From NCBI RefSeq assembly GCF_014696715.1, contig NZ_JACJQO010000011.1, forward strand, positions 1 to 64,000: DNA of 64,000 nt, in the 5' to 3' direction. A program made the position numbers and the translations under genes. Every line of letters begins with the position of its first letter. Position 1 is the stretch's first letter. Positions 35,575-43,204 of this stretch are shown here, one piece after another. The notes beneath the pieces are model-generated. The model did not search any database. It was not told where the DNA came from and saw only the letters and a program-made list of their open reading frames with translations. Origin of the DNA: Pseudanabaena sp. FACHB-2040 (GTDB lineage: Bacteria > Cyanobacteriota > Cyanobacteriia > Phormidesmidales > Phormidesmidaceae).

Positions 35575-36222
35575 ATGAAGGATTCCAGTACAGGCGAGCA
35601 GAAGCAGCTCCTACTGATTGATGATGATCCCAACTTAATTCTCCTGGTCAAAGATTACCTGGAGTTTCGGGGCTATAGAGTAGTAACTGCAGGCAATGGC
35701 CGTGAAGCCTTAGACGTGCTAGAAGCGTTGCTCCCGGACATGATCATCTGTGACGTGATGATGCCGGAAATGGATGGCTATACCTTCGTTCAGCAGGTGC
35801 GTGAAAAACCTGAAACCGAATGGATTCCCATCCTGTTTCTCTCAGCCAAGGGACAGAGCCAAGACCGGGTCAAAGGACTCAATACTGGGGCTGATGTCTA
35901 CATGGTCAAACCCTTTGAGCCCGAAGAACTCGTAGCCCAAGTAGAGTCTTCCCTCAAGCAGGCGTCTCGGCTGATCAAGCAGCAGACCAAGTCAGGCAGC
36001 AGCACCTCCGCGATCCAAGTTGCCTTTGATGTCGAGCTAACCCCGACTGAACTGAGAGTGGTGCAGTTTGTAGCTCGCGGGATGGCCAACCGAGAGATTG
36101 CCGATGAACTTCAGGTCAGCCAGCGCACAATCGAAAGCCACGTTAGCAATATGCTCGGCAAAACCGGACTGCACAACCGCACCGAACTTGCTCGCTGGGC
36201 CCTTGAAAATAACAAAGCCTAG
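35575..36222 (+). CDS. Response regulator with LuxR/NarL-type DNA-binding domain
   Basis: Receiver domain (about 10-125): LLLIDDDPNLILLVKDYL with acidic pocket, phospho-acceptor Asp in DMIICDVMMPEMDGYTF, Ser/Thr in LFLSAKGQ and Lys in VYMVKPFEPEELV. C-terminal helix-turn-helix (about 150-215): LTPTELRVVQFVARGMANRE, IADELQVSQRTIESHVSNML. Resembles the cyanobacterial and plastid Ycf29-like group, but the exact orthology cannot be fixed. No cognate kinase gene next to it; the 80 bases after it lead to tRNA-Thr. Confidence 0.9.
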   Translation: MKDSSTGEQKQLLLIDDDPNLILLVKDYLEFRGYRVVTAGNGREALDVLEALLPDMIICDVMMPEMDGYTFVQQVREKPETEWIPILFLSAKGQSQDRVKGLNTGADVYMVKPFEPEELVAQVESSLKQASRLIKQQTKSGSSTSAIQVAFDVELTPTELRVVQFVARGMANREIADELQVSQRTIESHVSNMLGKTGLHNRTELARWALENNKA

Positions 36223-36399
36223 CGCTAACCTGGCATAAAAAGCCCGAAATCTGCCCTACCCAACAAGATGTGTTTCCTGCATCCCCATGAGAGGAGCCAC
36301 ACTTCTTCTGCTTCTACCCCGCGCCCTCGGCTCCTAACCCCCTTGAGGTTAGATTTTCCCACGAGTGCCTCAACAACCCTGATATACTGAGCAAAGTAT

Positions 36400-36472
36400 G
36401 CTGGTGTAGCTCAGCTGGTAGAGCAGCTGATTTGTAATCAGCCGGTCGCAGGTTCGAATCCTGTCACCAGCT
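36400..36472 (+). tRNA. trnT: tRNA-Thr (anticodon TGT)
   Basis: A complete cloverleaf: acceptor GCTGGTG/CACCAGC, D-arm GCTC-AGCTGGTA-GAGC, anticodon stem GCTGA/TCAGC around the loop TTTGTAA with anticodon TGT at 36433-36435, and T-arm GCAGG-TTCGAAT-CCTGT. The 3' CCA is not encoded, as is usual in cyanobacteria. Discriminator base T. 73 nt. Confidence 0.97.
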
Positions 36473-36856
36473 TCGTCAAAAACCGCCTCTGGCAAGAACT
36501 TCCGGTATATTGCATATGCCGGAATGTTTTGTAATATGGCAGAACAAGACTCTAAATCTAGGGAAGTTTTGCGGAAATAGGGAAGTGCGAGGGCAAAGCT
36601 TACTCTTGAAGCGTTCGTTGAACGCTTCAAGAGTGAAAAAGTTGGTGCAGCTATCTGGCAGAAGGGCAATCTAGGGCCTTCAGGATAAAGCTGGCAGACC
36701 TGGCTCCTGAGAAGAGTACAGCGTAGTATTCGGAAAGCCTGCTCATGGGCTCTAGAATGCCCTGCTATCAGCTGCATGGCGGGCTTTTGAGGCTGTGCAA
36801 AGTCTTTTCTGCTATCAGTGATAGACTAGCCTCGCATAAACGCTCTAGGTCTAGTG
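36473..36856. other. Region after tRNA-Thr with two long hairpins
   Basis: TTCCGGTATA (36500-36509) folds onto TATGCCGGAA (36515-36524). About 80 bases on, ACTCTTGAAGCGTTC (36602-36616) pairs perfectly, all 15 bases, with GAACGCTTCAAGAGT (36620-36634) across a GTT loop, followed by GAAAAAG. An apparent minus-strand open frame through the tRNA is the well-known false translation of antisense tRNA and is not real. Confidence 0.6.
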
Positions 36857-37384
36857 ATGAAAAATTTGATTACTCAGACTCAGATTATCTGTTTGGGAAT
36901 AGGGGTTGTGCTGGCTGTTGGCTGCACGCCTCCACAGTCTTCAACCCAACCGGATGCAGGCACCCCGCCCCCAATTTCTGGTGAAAGTACCCCGGCTCCC
37001 CCGATGTCTGGTGAAGGTGCAGCTGGTCTTGAGCTTGTCGAGGAGTCTAGCCCAGCGGGCGGAACAATGGCCAAAGTCTATCTGCCTGGACCAGAGACGG
37101 CAGTTATCGTGGAATGCGAACAGGAAGGTTTTACGCCCTTCTTTTTCATTGATGTGGGAGAGTACTGGGTGGGCTGTCAGAGCGAGGTAAATGCCTCGGT
37201 TGGCCCAGAAGTTGACCAGCCCATTGGTTTGCAGGAAGTGTCCAGCCCAGCAGGAGGAATGGTGCAAAAGCTCTCTATTCCTGGCCCCCAACTATCAGCA
37301 GCAGTGGGCTGTGAGCAGGATGGTTTTGTACCTTTTCTCTATGACGATGAAGGGGCGACTTGGGTAGGCTGCCAAGCTCAGTAA
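36857..37384 (+). CDS. Lipoprotein with a tandem duplicated module, unknown function
   Basis: 175 aa. The N-terminus has a hydrophobic leader and lipobox (VVLAVGCTPP), so it is predicted to be a membrane-anchored lipoprotein. After a Pro/Ser-rich linker come two copies of a 50-residue module, the first reading VEESSPAGGTMAKVYLPGPE to YWVGCQ, the second QEVSSPAGGMVQKLSIPGPQ to TWVGCQ. Each has one CEQ(E/D)GF(T/V)PF and ends with GCQ, so Cys pairs per module could form disulfides. No known domain recognised. Two adjacent ATG codons at 36854/36857 are both usable. Confidence 0.65.
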   Translation: MKNLITQTQIICLGIGVVLAVGCTPPQSSTQPDAGTPPPISGESTPAPPMSGEGAAGLELVEESSPAGGTMAKVYLPGPETAVIVECEQEGFTPFFFIDVGEYWVGCQSEVNASVGPEVDQPIGLQEVSSPAGGMVQKLSIPGPQLSAAVGCEQDGFVPFLYDDEGATWVGCQAQ

Positions 37385-37510
37385 TTCCTAGCGGGTTAAG
37401 CTACTGGGGCTGCGATGGCTCTTGGAGTTGGTCTTTGACTGTCGCACCCTCTCCACCCATCGGTGGTTGGATGGCGGTGCGATCGCAACCCAACCCCTAA
37501 CCCTATGAAC

Positions 37511-37693
37511 CTACTCTTCAGCGGCCAAGAAGGGTTCTGTCTCATCTACGACGGGATCATTCTCTCGGTTGAGCAAGGGCTGCTGATCGGTGGCTGCGCT
37601 AGCGACAAGCTCCCTTTGGGCTTCGATTGCAGCTTCTTCTGGAGTTTGCAATGGAGAGTTTGTCTCTGTTGGTTGTGGATTCGCTTCAGGCAT
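37511..37693 (-). CDS. Small acidic protein, unknown
   Basis: 60 aa with strong Glu/Gln/Pro content (MPEANPQPTETNSPLQTPEE, AAIEAQRELVASAATDQQPL) and no hydrophobic segment; predicted disordered. It starts 125 bases after the rppB-like kinase stop, with GGGGGAA at good spacing before the ATG. A plus-strand frame over the same bases (37463-37720) has less natural composition and is not favoured. Could be a small soluble partner of the upstream two-component system, or simply an unassigned small protein. Confidence 0.45.
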   Translation of the reverse strand: MPEANPQPTETNSPLQTPEEAAIEAQRELVASAATDQQPLLNRENDPVVDETEPFLAAEE

Positions 37694-37817
37694 TGGTTCC
37701 CCCGGAGTTACTATCGGTAGCTTAGACAGCTATGCCCTGGCGTTCCACTGTCGATCGATTGAGATGCGAGGAGAGAGACTGACAGGGTTGCAGTACGAGT
37801 GTGCTCCTACAGCCTGA

Positions 37818-39110
37818 TTAAAGCAGCTCTGAATAGTGAGGTTTGAGCGGCAGCTCAACCTGAAAGGTTGATCCTTTACTGACGGTGCTGGCTACCCGAA
37901 TCTGGCCGCCGTGGGCCTTCACCATTTGCTGCGCGATGGCTAGACCCAAGCCAAACCCGCCGCTTTCAAGGGTTCGTTGGGTATCGACCCGGTAAAAACG
38001 ATCAAAAATGTGGGGTAAATCTGCCTCCGGAATGCCGATGCCTGTGTCTACTACCTGGATGATGGCCCAGTTGATGTGCCCCACCAAGCGCAAGTGAATC
38101 ACGCCGTGGGCAGGGGTATATTTGCAGGCATTGGCGAGCAAATTTTCCAGGGCCTGCAGCAGCAGATCGGGGTCTGCCTGCACTTCAATCGGAAGTTTAG
38201 AGAGTTCGTAGGTGAGAGTGAGATTTTGCTCGGCGGCGAGTTTGGTAAACTGGGCTGCCAAGTCTTTTAGCAGCACATTGAGGTTGACCAGCTTGAGAGA
38301 TTCTGGGGCCAAGCGACCCTGATGACGAGCTAGCAGCAGTAAGTTGTTGACCAGAGCGCTCATAGACTTGGCGCTGTCTACAATATTTCGCAGCGACTCG
38401 TGGGATGGCTCGTCTTCTGGGGTGGAGAGCAGGCCAACCTGGGCATTGGTGAGAATCGCGGAAAGGGGCGATCGCAACTCGTGGGAGGCATCTGCCGTGA
38501 ACCGCTGCAGCTGTTGATAGGCTTGCCGGATCGGCTGCATAGCGGCACCGCCCAGCAACCATCCAGTTAGGCCAATAAACCCCAATGCCACCGGCACCGC
38601 AAACGTCAGAACCAGGCGAAACTGAAAAAATCCGTCCTGCACCTCCGTTAAGGGAGCAGCAATCTGAAGATAGCCCAGAATCTCACTTCTACCCTTGATG
38701 GGTAGTGTTGCCTGACGTAGCCAGATCTCTTCTGCCGTCAGAGGATCAGCTAATTGAACCGTTAGAAAACCCGGCCCTACCGCCAGCCGCTCCGGCGGTG
38801 GAGCCCCAAAAAACCGCGTCACCTGCCCCTGAGCGGTGTACCAGCGAGCGTAGGCTAGCTCTTTGTCGAGGGGATGAGAGCCGCTACCCAGTAGCGGCAC
38901 ATGGTTGAGATCTACGTTACTCGGGGATTGCCGCAGGTCGTACTGCACACTGGCCGCCATGACACTGGCTTTGTCATACAGCAGCCGGTCAAGGCCCTTA
39001 AGCTTGTCCTGCACCTCAACGTAGTAGACAATTCCGGCGAAAACGACCAGAATGCTGCCCATTGAGAGGGTAAACCAACGGGCCAGGTTGCGACGACTGT
39101 GGTTAAACAC
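37818..39110 (-). CDS. rppB: Membrane sensor histidine kinase, RppB-like
   Basis: 430 aa. An N-terminal helix (WFTLSMGSILVVFAGIVYYV), a periplasmic segment of about 130 residues, a second helix (LVLTFAVPVALGFIGLTGWLLGG), then a kinase core: H-box ASHELRSPLSAILTN, N-box LENLLANACKYTP, G1 VVDTGIGIPEADL, F-box IFDRFYRVDTQ and G2 GGFGLGLAIAQQMVKA. It lies 15 bases behind its response regulator. The opening MFNHSRRNLARWFTLS is like the RppB/NrsS kinases of cyanobacteria; the ligand is not predicted. Confidence 0.88.
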   Translation of the reverse strand: MFNHSRRNLARWFTLSMGSILVVFAGIVYYVEVQDKLKGLDRLLYDKASVMAASVQYDLRQSPSNVDLNHVPLLGSGSHPLDKELAYARWYTAQGQVTRFFGAPPPERLAVGPGFLTVQLADPLTAEEIWLRQATLPIKGRSEILGYLQIAAPLTEVQDGFFQFRLVLTFAVPVALGFIGLTGWLLGGAAMQPIRQAYQQLQRFTADASHELRSPLSAILTNAQVGLLSTPEDEPSHESLRNIVDSAKSMSALVNNLLLLARHQGRLAPESLKLVNLNVLLKDLAAQFTKLAAEQNLTLTYELSKLPIEVQADPDLLLQALENLLANACKYTPAHGVIHLRLVGHINWAIIQVVDTGIGIPEADLPHIFDRFYRVDTQRTLESGGFGLGLAIAQQMVKAHGGQIRVASTVSKGSTFQVELPLKPHYSELL

Positions 39111-39125
39111 GGGCCAACTTAAGCC

Positions 39126-39806
39126 TTAGGAGATCTCTGGGGGGCTGAGCCGATATCCCATACTGTAAATGGTTTCGATCCAGTCGGCGGCTCCCACGAC
39201 CTGCAGTCGGCGGCGCAGCTTGCGCACAAGCACCGTCATGGCGTTGCTTTCTGGCTCTGCGCCCCACTCCCAAACGGCCTGCTCAATCTGGTTACGCGTT
39301 AGCACCTGCCGGGGGTGGCGCATGAAATACTCCAACAGCTGAAACTCTCGACCCGAGAGCGAAACCGCTGCGCCCTGGCGTTCTGCAATCAGCGTATCGA
39401 GGTGCAGCTGTAGGTCTTCTAAGCAAAGCATATCGCCTTGCCACAGCGGGGATCGCCGCCGCAGTGCCCTCACCCGCGCCATAAATTCTGGAATATCGAT
39501 GGGCTTAACTAGATAATCGTCGGCCCCTGCATCGAGCCCCGATACTTTGTCGGCAGAGGTGTCTTTGGCTGTAATCATCAGGATGGGCGCTGATTTTCCA
39601 GCGGCCCGGTACTGGCTGCACAGGTTCAGCCCGCTCAAGCGAGGCAGCATCCAATCTACAATCAGCAGGTCATAATCTTTGTCTATCAGCAGCTTCTGAG
39701 CGGTTTCCCCGTCTTTCACACCGTCTACACCATGCCCTGCTTGGGTCAACACTGTTTTTAGGGGCATCAGCTGTTTAGGATCGTCTTCGACAAGCAAGAT
39801 TCTCAT
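39126..39806 (-). CDS. rppA: OmpR-family response regulator, RppA-like
   Basis: 226 aa. Receiver: RILLVEDDPKQLMPLKTVL, phospho-Asp in DLLIVDWMLPRLSGLNL, Thr in ILMITAKDTS and Lys in DDYLVKPIDIPEFMARVRAL. Winged-helix DNA-binding domain: SLSGREFQLLEYFMRHPRQV, LTRNQIEQAVWEWG, VLVRKLRRRLQ, IETIYSMGYRL. It precedes and is separated by 15 bases from the kinase gene; together they form a standard operon. The RppA name is by similarity in length and opening motif; no metal or redox cue can be read from sequence. Confidence 0.9.
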   Translation of the reverse strand: MRILLVEDDPKQLMPLKTVLTQAGHGVDGVKDGETAQKLLIDKDYDLLIVDWMLPRLSGLNLCSQYRAAGKSAPILMITAKDTSADKVSGLDAGADDYLVKPIDIPEFMARVRALRRRSPLWQGDMLCLEDLQLHLDTLIAERQGAAVSLSGREFQLLEYFMRHPRQVLTRNQIEQAVWEWGAEPESNAMTVLVRKLRRRLQVVGAADWIETIYSMGYRLSPPEIS

Positions 39807-40096
39807 ACCACACGATTAATCCGAAACGCTATTCTCTAAAGCTGTTGATGGGTACTGCTATTGATGAGCACGTGCTATCTACGGGTGTGCGAGCCCTGCC
39901 ATTTAAAGCTTAAGATTTGTCTTGGTAGCGGCATCTCCTCGGAGTATGATTTTTCAGAGGAAAGCCCTGTATTACAGTGGCGATGAAAGTTAAGGGGCGC
40001 TTCCCTCAGTAGGGGCTTCTAGGGCTGACCCTACTTCTACTTAGTTGAGCCCTACTGTGCAAAGACGGCATAGCCTGTGTGGCATAGGACTGTATT

Positions 40097-40483
40097 GTGT
40101 GGCGGGTGACTCGACGTTGGCTGCAGGCATCGGGGGCAGAGTTTTGGCTGCCGCTGCCGCTAGTTGCGATCGCATTTTGGTTTAGCAGCAGCTTTTTAGC
40201 AGCTCAAGAATTAAACCGGCCTCAGCCCACAGAAAATAAGCTAAAAGCTGATACCCAGCTAGAAATCATAGTATCAGTCAATATTCTGCTGATTAATGCA
40301 GTAGTTAATCGCAGCCAGGGCATAACGCATGTCAAAGTTGAAACTGCAGAACCCGTCCTCAAGCGCCTAGAGCTAGAGCTGCCGCTAACAGACATTGACC
40401 AAATCGAGGCAACCCTAGCCGAAGAACTGGGCATCGATCGCAGAGAAGTGCGGCAGTGGGTGCGTTATCAAATTTTGGACTAA
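40097..40483 (+). CDS. Single-pass membrane protein, unknown
   Basis: 128 aa starting at GTG. One hydrophobic segment (FWLPLPLVAIAFWFSSSFLA) at residues 16-35, then a soluble domain with ITHVKVETAEPVLKRLELEL, DIDQIEATLAEELGIDRREV and RQWVRYQIL. The second half looks folded and conserved in character, with LAEELGIDRREVRQWVRY resembling a small helical domain. I do not recognise the family. Confidence 0.65.
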   Translation: MWRVTRRWLQASGAEFWLPLPLVAIAFWFSSSFLAAQELNRPQPTENKLKADTQLEIIVSVNILLINAVVNRSQGITHVKVETAEPVLKRLELELPLTDIDQIEATLAEELGIDRREVRQWVRYQILD

Positions 40484-40527
40484 TGCTGCGCCCGCTGCAG
40501 TAGACGGTTAGCTCTGAGCCCCCGACT

Positions 40528-40634
40528 AGGATTTAGAGCTGAGCAGAGGCTCTACCCACGCCCCTCAAGTCAGTACCTTTCGAAACCAAACTGCAGCCAA
40601 CCAGGATTTAGAGCTGAGCAAAGGCTCTATCCAC
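40528..40634. repeat. Pair of direct 32-bp repeats upstream of the YjzC-like gene
   Basis: AGGATTTAGAGCTGAGCAGA plus GGCTCTACCCAC (40528-40559) recurs at 40603-40634 with two changes. Each copy contains AGAGC...GCTCT, which can fold. Spacing between copies is 75 bases. Confidence 0.85.
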
Positions 40635-40744
40635 CGATCACAAATTGCAAATAGGCTATGTTTACACCTACCCCAAAAGAGGGTTAGAGGAACCGATCTG
40701 GGCTCTCAAAATGGGTACAACCACTTTTGCTGGAGTTCAGAAAC

Positions 40745-40933
40745 ATGCGTATTGGTAGTTCTCACGTATATCGGCCCTCTGAAATAGTTCCCCTCAGCGG
40801 GAAATATGACGTTCTCACCACCTCTGGCAGCCGCACCGGAGAAACGGTTTACTGCGTCAAAGATGGTAGGTTTCCTGTTGTAGATCCACCCGCTTACGGT
40901 TTTCTGCTAACTCAACAAGATCCCCCTCGGTAG
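40745..40933 (+). CDS. Small protein with YjzC-like motif
   Basis: 62 aa from ATG 40745 (MRIGSSHVYRPSEIVPLSGK). The run YRPSEIVPLSGKYDVL with a later TGETVYCVKDGRFP resembles the Bacillus YjzC-like small proteins (RPGQKAPNNGVY-type motif followed by a glycine/phenylalanine/proline turn). Single Cys, no membrane segment. A TTG at 40727 gives six further residues. Function unknown. Confidence 0.55.
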   Translation: MRIGSSHVYRPSEIVPLSGKYDVLTTSGSRTGETVYCVKDGRFPVVDPPAYGFLLTQQDPPR

Positions 40934-40992
40934 CTGGCGTGAGCTAACGACCAGCTGACTAATGACAAGGCAGCCTCACCACTGGGGAAGTT

Positions 40993-41442
40993 TCAGTCGG
41001 GCTTTTCCGGCACCTGGGGCTGTCTAACTTTGCACCCTCTATAGGTCATTTCACTGGCTGCATCTGGTTTACTAGAGGGAGCTGAGGTCGGCCGCTGCCA
41101 GCGCTGCCCTCGGTATTTGCCCTCAATCAGCTCTGCTTCACTAGCAGCATTTTGATCGGAGCAAGATGGGCTGTAGCGAATCCCCCGATACATTAGGGCT
41201 TCGCCATCGGGCTCAGGGGCATCTCCTTTGGAAGTTTTTTCTACGCTGAGTTGTGCAGTCTGCTCGATTATGGATAGGGTGCCTATAGCCTGGCTTTGCT
41301 GCGACAGCCGCTGCAGACTATACAGTGCCAAGAGCAGCCCTGTGAGCAAAATAGGCCAAGGCGTTTCCAATAACCCGACCAGCATTAGGCAAAGGGCTGC
41401 AAAAGCACCGACCGCAATCGCTAATAGGGTTAAGAGCACCAT
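40993..41442 (-). CDS. Membrane protein with DUF4278 motifs
   Basis: 149 aa. Two hydrophobic segments at the N-terminus (LTLLAIAVGAFAALCLMLVG and WPILLTGLLLALYSLQRL) followed by a polar domain in which the DUF4278 signature YRG(x)(x)Y occurs three times: LMYRGIRYSP, GKYRGQRWQ and MTYRGCKV. DUF4278 usually carries one such motif; its function is unknown but it is nearly confined to cyanobacteria. Confidence 0.75.
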   Translation of the reverse strand: MVLLTLLAIAVGAFAALCLMLVGLLETPWPILLTGLLLALYSLQRLSQQSQAIGTLSIIEQTAQLSVEKTSKGDAPEPDGEALMYRGIRYSPSCSDQNAASEAELIEGKYRGQRWQRPTSAPSSKPDAASEMTYRGCKVRQPQVPEKPD

Positions 41443-41540
41443 ATACGTCAGCCTTCATCTTAGGAAGCAGCAATCATGGTTTTACGGTAGCGAACCTCGG
41501 AGCTATTTTCACGGGGCCTGTATGACGGCGTCTTGACATA

Positions 41541-42986
41541 GGGGGAGGCGGAGACGCAGGAAGGCGTGCGGGAAATCTTCAGTGAGAAAGCTGAAATTCT
41601 AAGCTGATCGGGGTCAATGCTTTTATCCTTGACAGGAAAAGCCGCTGCCAGCGTGTATTACGAAACGGCAACGCATCCTGCCTCGTACTGTAAGGAACTT
41701 CATGCCATGACGGGGACGTTAACCCAAGTGACCCCTACTGCAGCAGAACTGGACCAAGTCCAGCAGGCAATCGCTGCTCATGTTCGGACGATCGACGCCC
41801 ATCCAAATCGCCGCGAGGGGGCCTATCCGTACTGTTTGTTTCATCCTCCTGGGCAGCCCATTCGCGGCACCGTGATGATTTTTCATGGCTTTAGCGCCAA
41901 ACCTCATCAGATGTCGCGCTTGGCCAGCTATTTGTTTGACAACGGCTTCAACATTTACCAGTGCAACCTTGCCGGTCATGCCCTGGTCAATCCGGCTAAG
42001 AACTGGCCGCAGATTGACCTGAAGCCAGAATATGCTGAGCCGCTAAAGCAAAAAGTACGGCAAGATCCTGTACTCAGCCGCTCTATCAACAATTTCAAGA
42101 CAAGCGCCGGCAGCGCTGAAAAACTCAACCGAATTCAGCAGCTGGCTCTGACTGCTCGCCTACTGGCGGTAGAGCCCCGGCTGTTAGATATCAAGCAGGC
42201 AATTGAGCGGCCCAACGATCCGGCCTTTGATCGCTACTTCACCTCATCTCACATGAACTATTTGGTCGAAGCGCGCGATCGCATGGCCGAACTCGCAGCC
42301 ATGCCCGGCCCCATCTACACCATTGGGCTATCCACAGGCGGATCGGTTGCTCTCGGGCTAGCGGCCTCCGCGCCAGATCGAGTAAAGCGAGTTGTTGCCT
42401 ATGCGCCCCTGCTCGAAGTCTATGGCGAGGAACGGCGACAGTACGTAGAACTCACAGGCCCCCTAGACATCGCCGAAATGGGATGGGACCCGGCCCTACA
42501 GTTTCCGGTTGGTTGCCTTACGGCAGCCGATCGATTTGGCGGCAGCTACGTCTGTAGCCGAACCTCTATTCAAACGCTCAAATCGATTCCCACGTTTCTG
42601 GTGCTCACCGAGAATGAAGATGCTGCCGATATCAAAACTAATCAGCGCTTCTTTCAAGACATCGGCGGCACCAACAACCGGCACCGTTACCACCTATACC
42701 GAGCCCAGGATATGGTGCCTCACCCGATGGTTGACCCCACCGAAGTAAGCCAGGGCATGAGTAACCAGTTCTGGAAAAGTCTGTACCAAGAGACCTTCCG
42801 ATTTTTGACCCAGGGAGAGGTTAGCGCTGCCAATATGGCGAGCCTATCGCTAGCGGCTGATTTGCCAGCAGTGCCTGACGTTATTTAAGAGGGGCGTAGG
42901 GAGGATGGAGATGGGGAAGGTGCGGAGGTAGGGAACTCAAGCGCGAAATCCCTGCGTCTCTCCGTCTTCGCGTCTTCCGCCTCCCC
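41541..42986. repeat. Inverted purine-rich/pyrimidine-rich repeats flanking the alpha/beta hydrolase gene
   Basis: GGGGGAGGCGGAGACGCAGG at 41541-41560 and, beyond the gene, CGTCTTCCGCCTCCCC at 42971-42986 are reverse complements apart from one inserted base. The right copy belongs to a longer stretch (42905-42986) which is itself an imperfect hairpin. These match the degenerate short repeats seen near psaD and polA in this window. Confidence 0.5.
41707..42888 (+). CDS. Alpha/beta hydrolase
   Basis: 393 aa from ATG 41707 (an ATG at 41617 extends 30 residues, with a Cys-rich segment not expected in the family). The core is clear: VMIFHGFSAKPHQMSRLA (oxyanion), nucleophile Ser in YTIGLSTGGSVALGLAAS, an insertion of about 100 residues in the cap, and a C-terminal FLVLTENEDAADIKTN with acidic residue and VPHPMVDP with His. 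Looks like a carboxylesterase or lysophospholipase-like enzyme; substrate unknown. Confidence 0.8.
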   Translation: MTGTLTQVTPTAAELDQVQQAIAAHVRTIDAHPNRREGAYPYCLFHPPGQPIRGTVMIFHGFSAKPHQMSRLASYLFDNGFNIYQCNLAGHALVNPAKNWPQIDLKPEYAEPLKQKVRQDPVLSRSINNFKTSAGSAEKLNRIQQLALTARLLAVEPRLLDIKQAIERPNDPAFDRYFTSSHMNYLVEARDRMAELAAMPGPIYTIGLSTGGSVALGLAASAPDRVKRVVAYAPLLEVYGEERRQYVELTGPLDIAEMGWDPALQFPVGCLTAADRFGGSYVCSRTSIQTLKSIPTFLVLTENEDAADIKTNQRFFQDIGGTNNRHRYHLYRAQDMVPHPMVDPTEVSQGMSNQFWKSLYQETFRFLTQGEVSAANMASLSLAADLPAVPDVI

Positions 42987-43204
42987 ACAGCAAACCTGAC
43001 GCCCCCAAGGAATATTTCAGCGGCTGTTCAGGAAATTCTCATAGGAGATCGCCAAAATAGGAATAAGACAATCAGTACGGCTCATCGGCACTGCCCAACC
43101 CATCGGCCACAGAAGCCAGACACCCTAACAACCTTTCTCCTTCTGCCCTCTGTCTTTCCCCTTTTCCCAAAACTGCCGCAGTTCTACTAGAGACATTCAA
43201 CCAA
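42889..43204. other. Intergenic region with polypurine/polypyrimidine repeats
   Basis: The first 100 bases hold a purine-rich arm (42901-42935) and a pyrimidine-rich arm (42949-42986) that can fold on one another. A second CT-rich stretch (43138-43170, CTTCTGCCCTCTGTCTTTCC) resembles the one upstream of polA at 6175-6200. No gene. Confidence 0.55.

Noticed and set aside
36370-36777. Minus-strand ORF of 135 codons across tRNA-Thr
   Set aside because: The C-terminal run GDRIRTCDRLITNQLLYQL is the well-known false translation of the antisense of tRNA-Thr; the rest covers hairpins.
37463-37720. Plus-strand 85-codon ORF with Cys/Trp-rich composition
   Set aside because: Overlaps a better minus-strand small frame and has composition typical of antisense reading.
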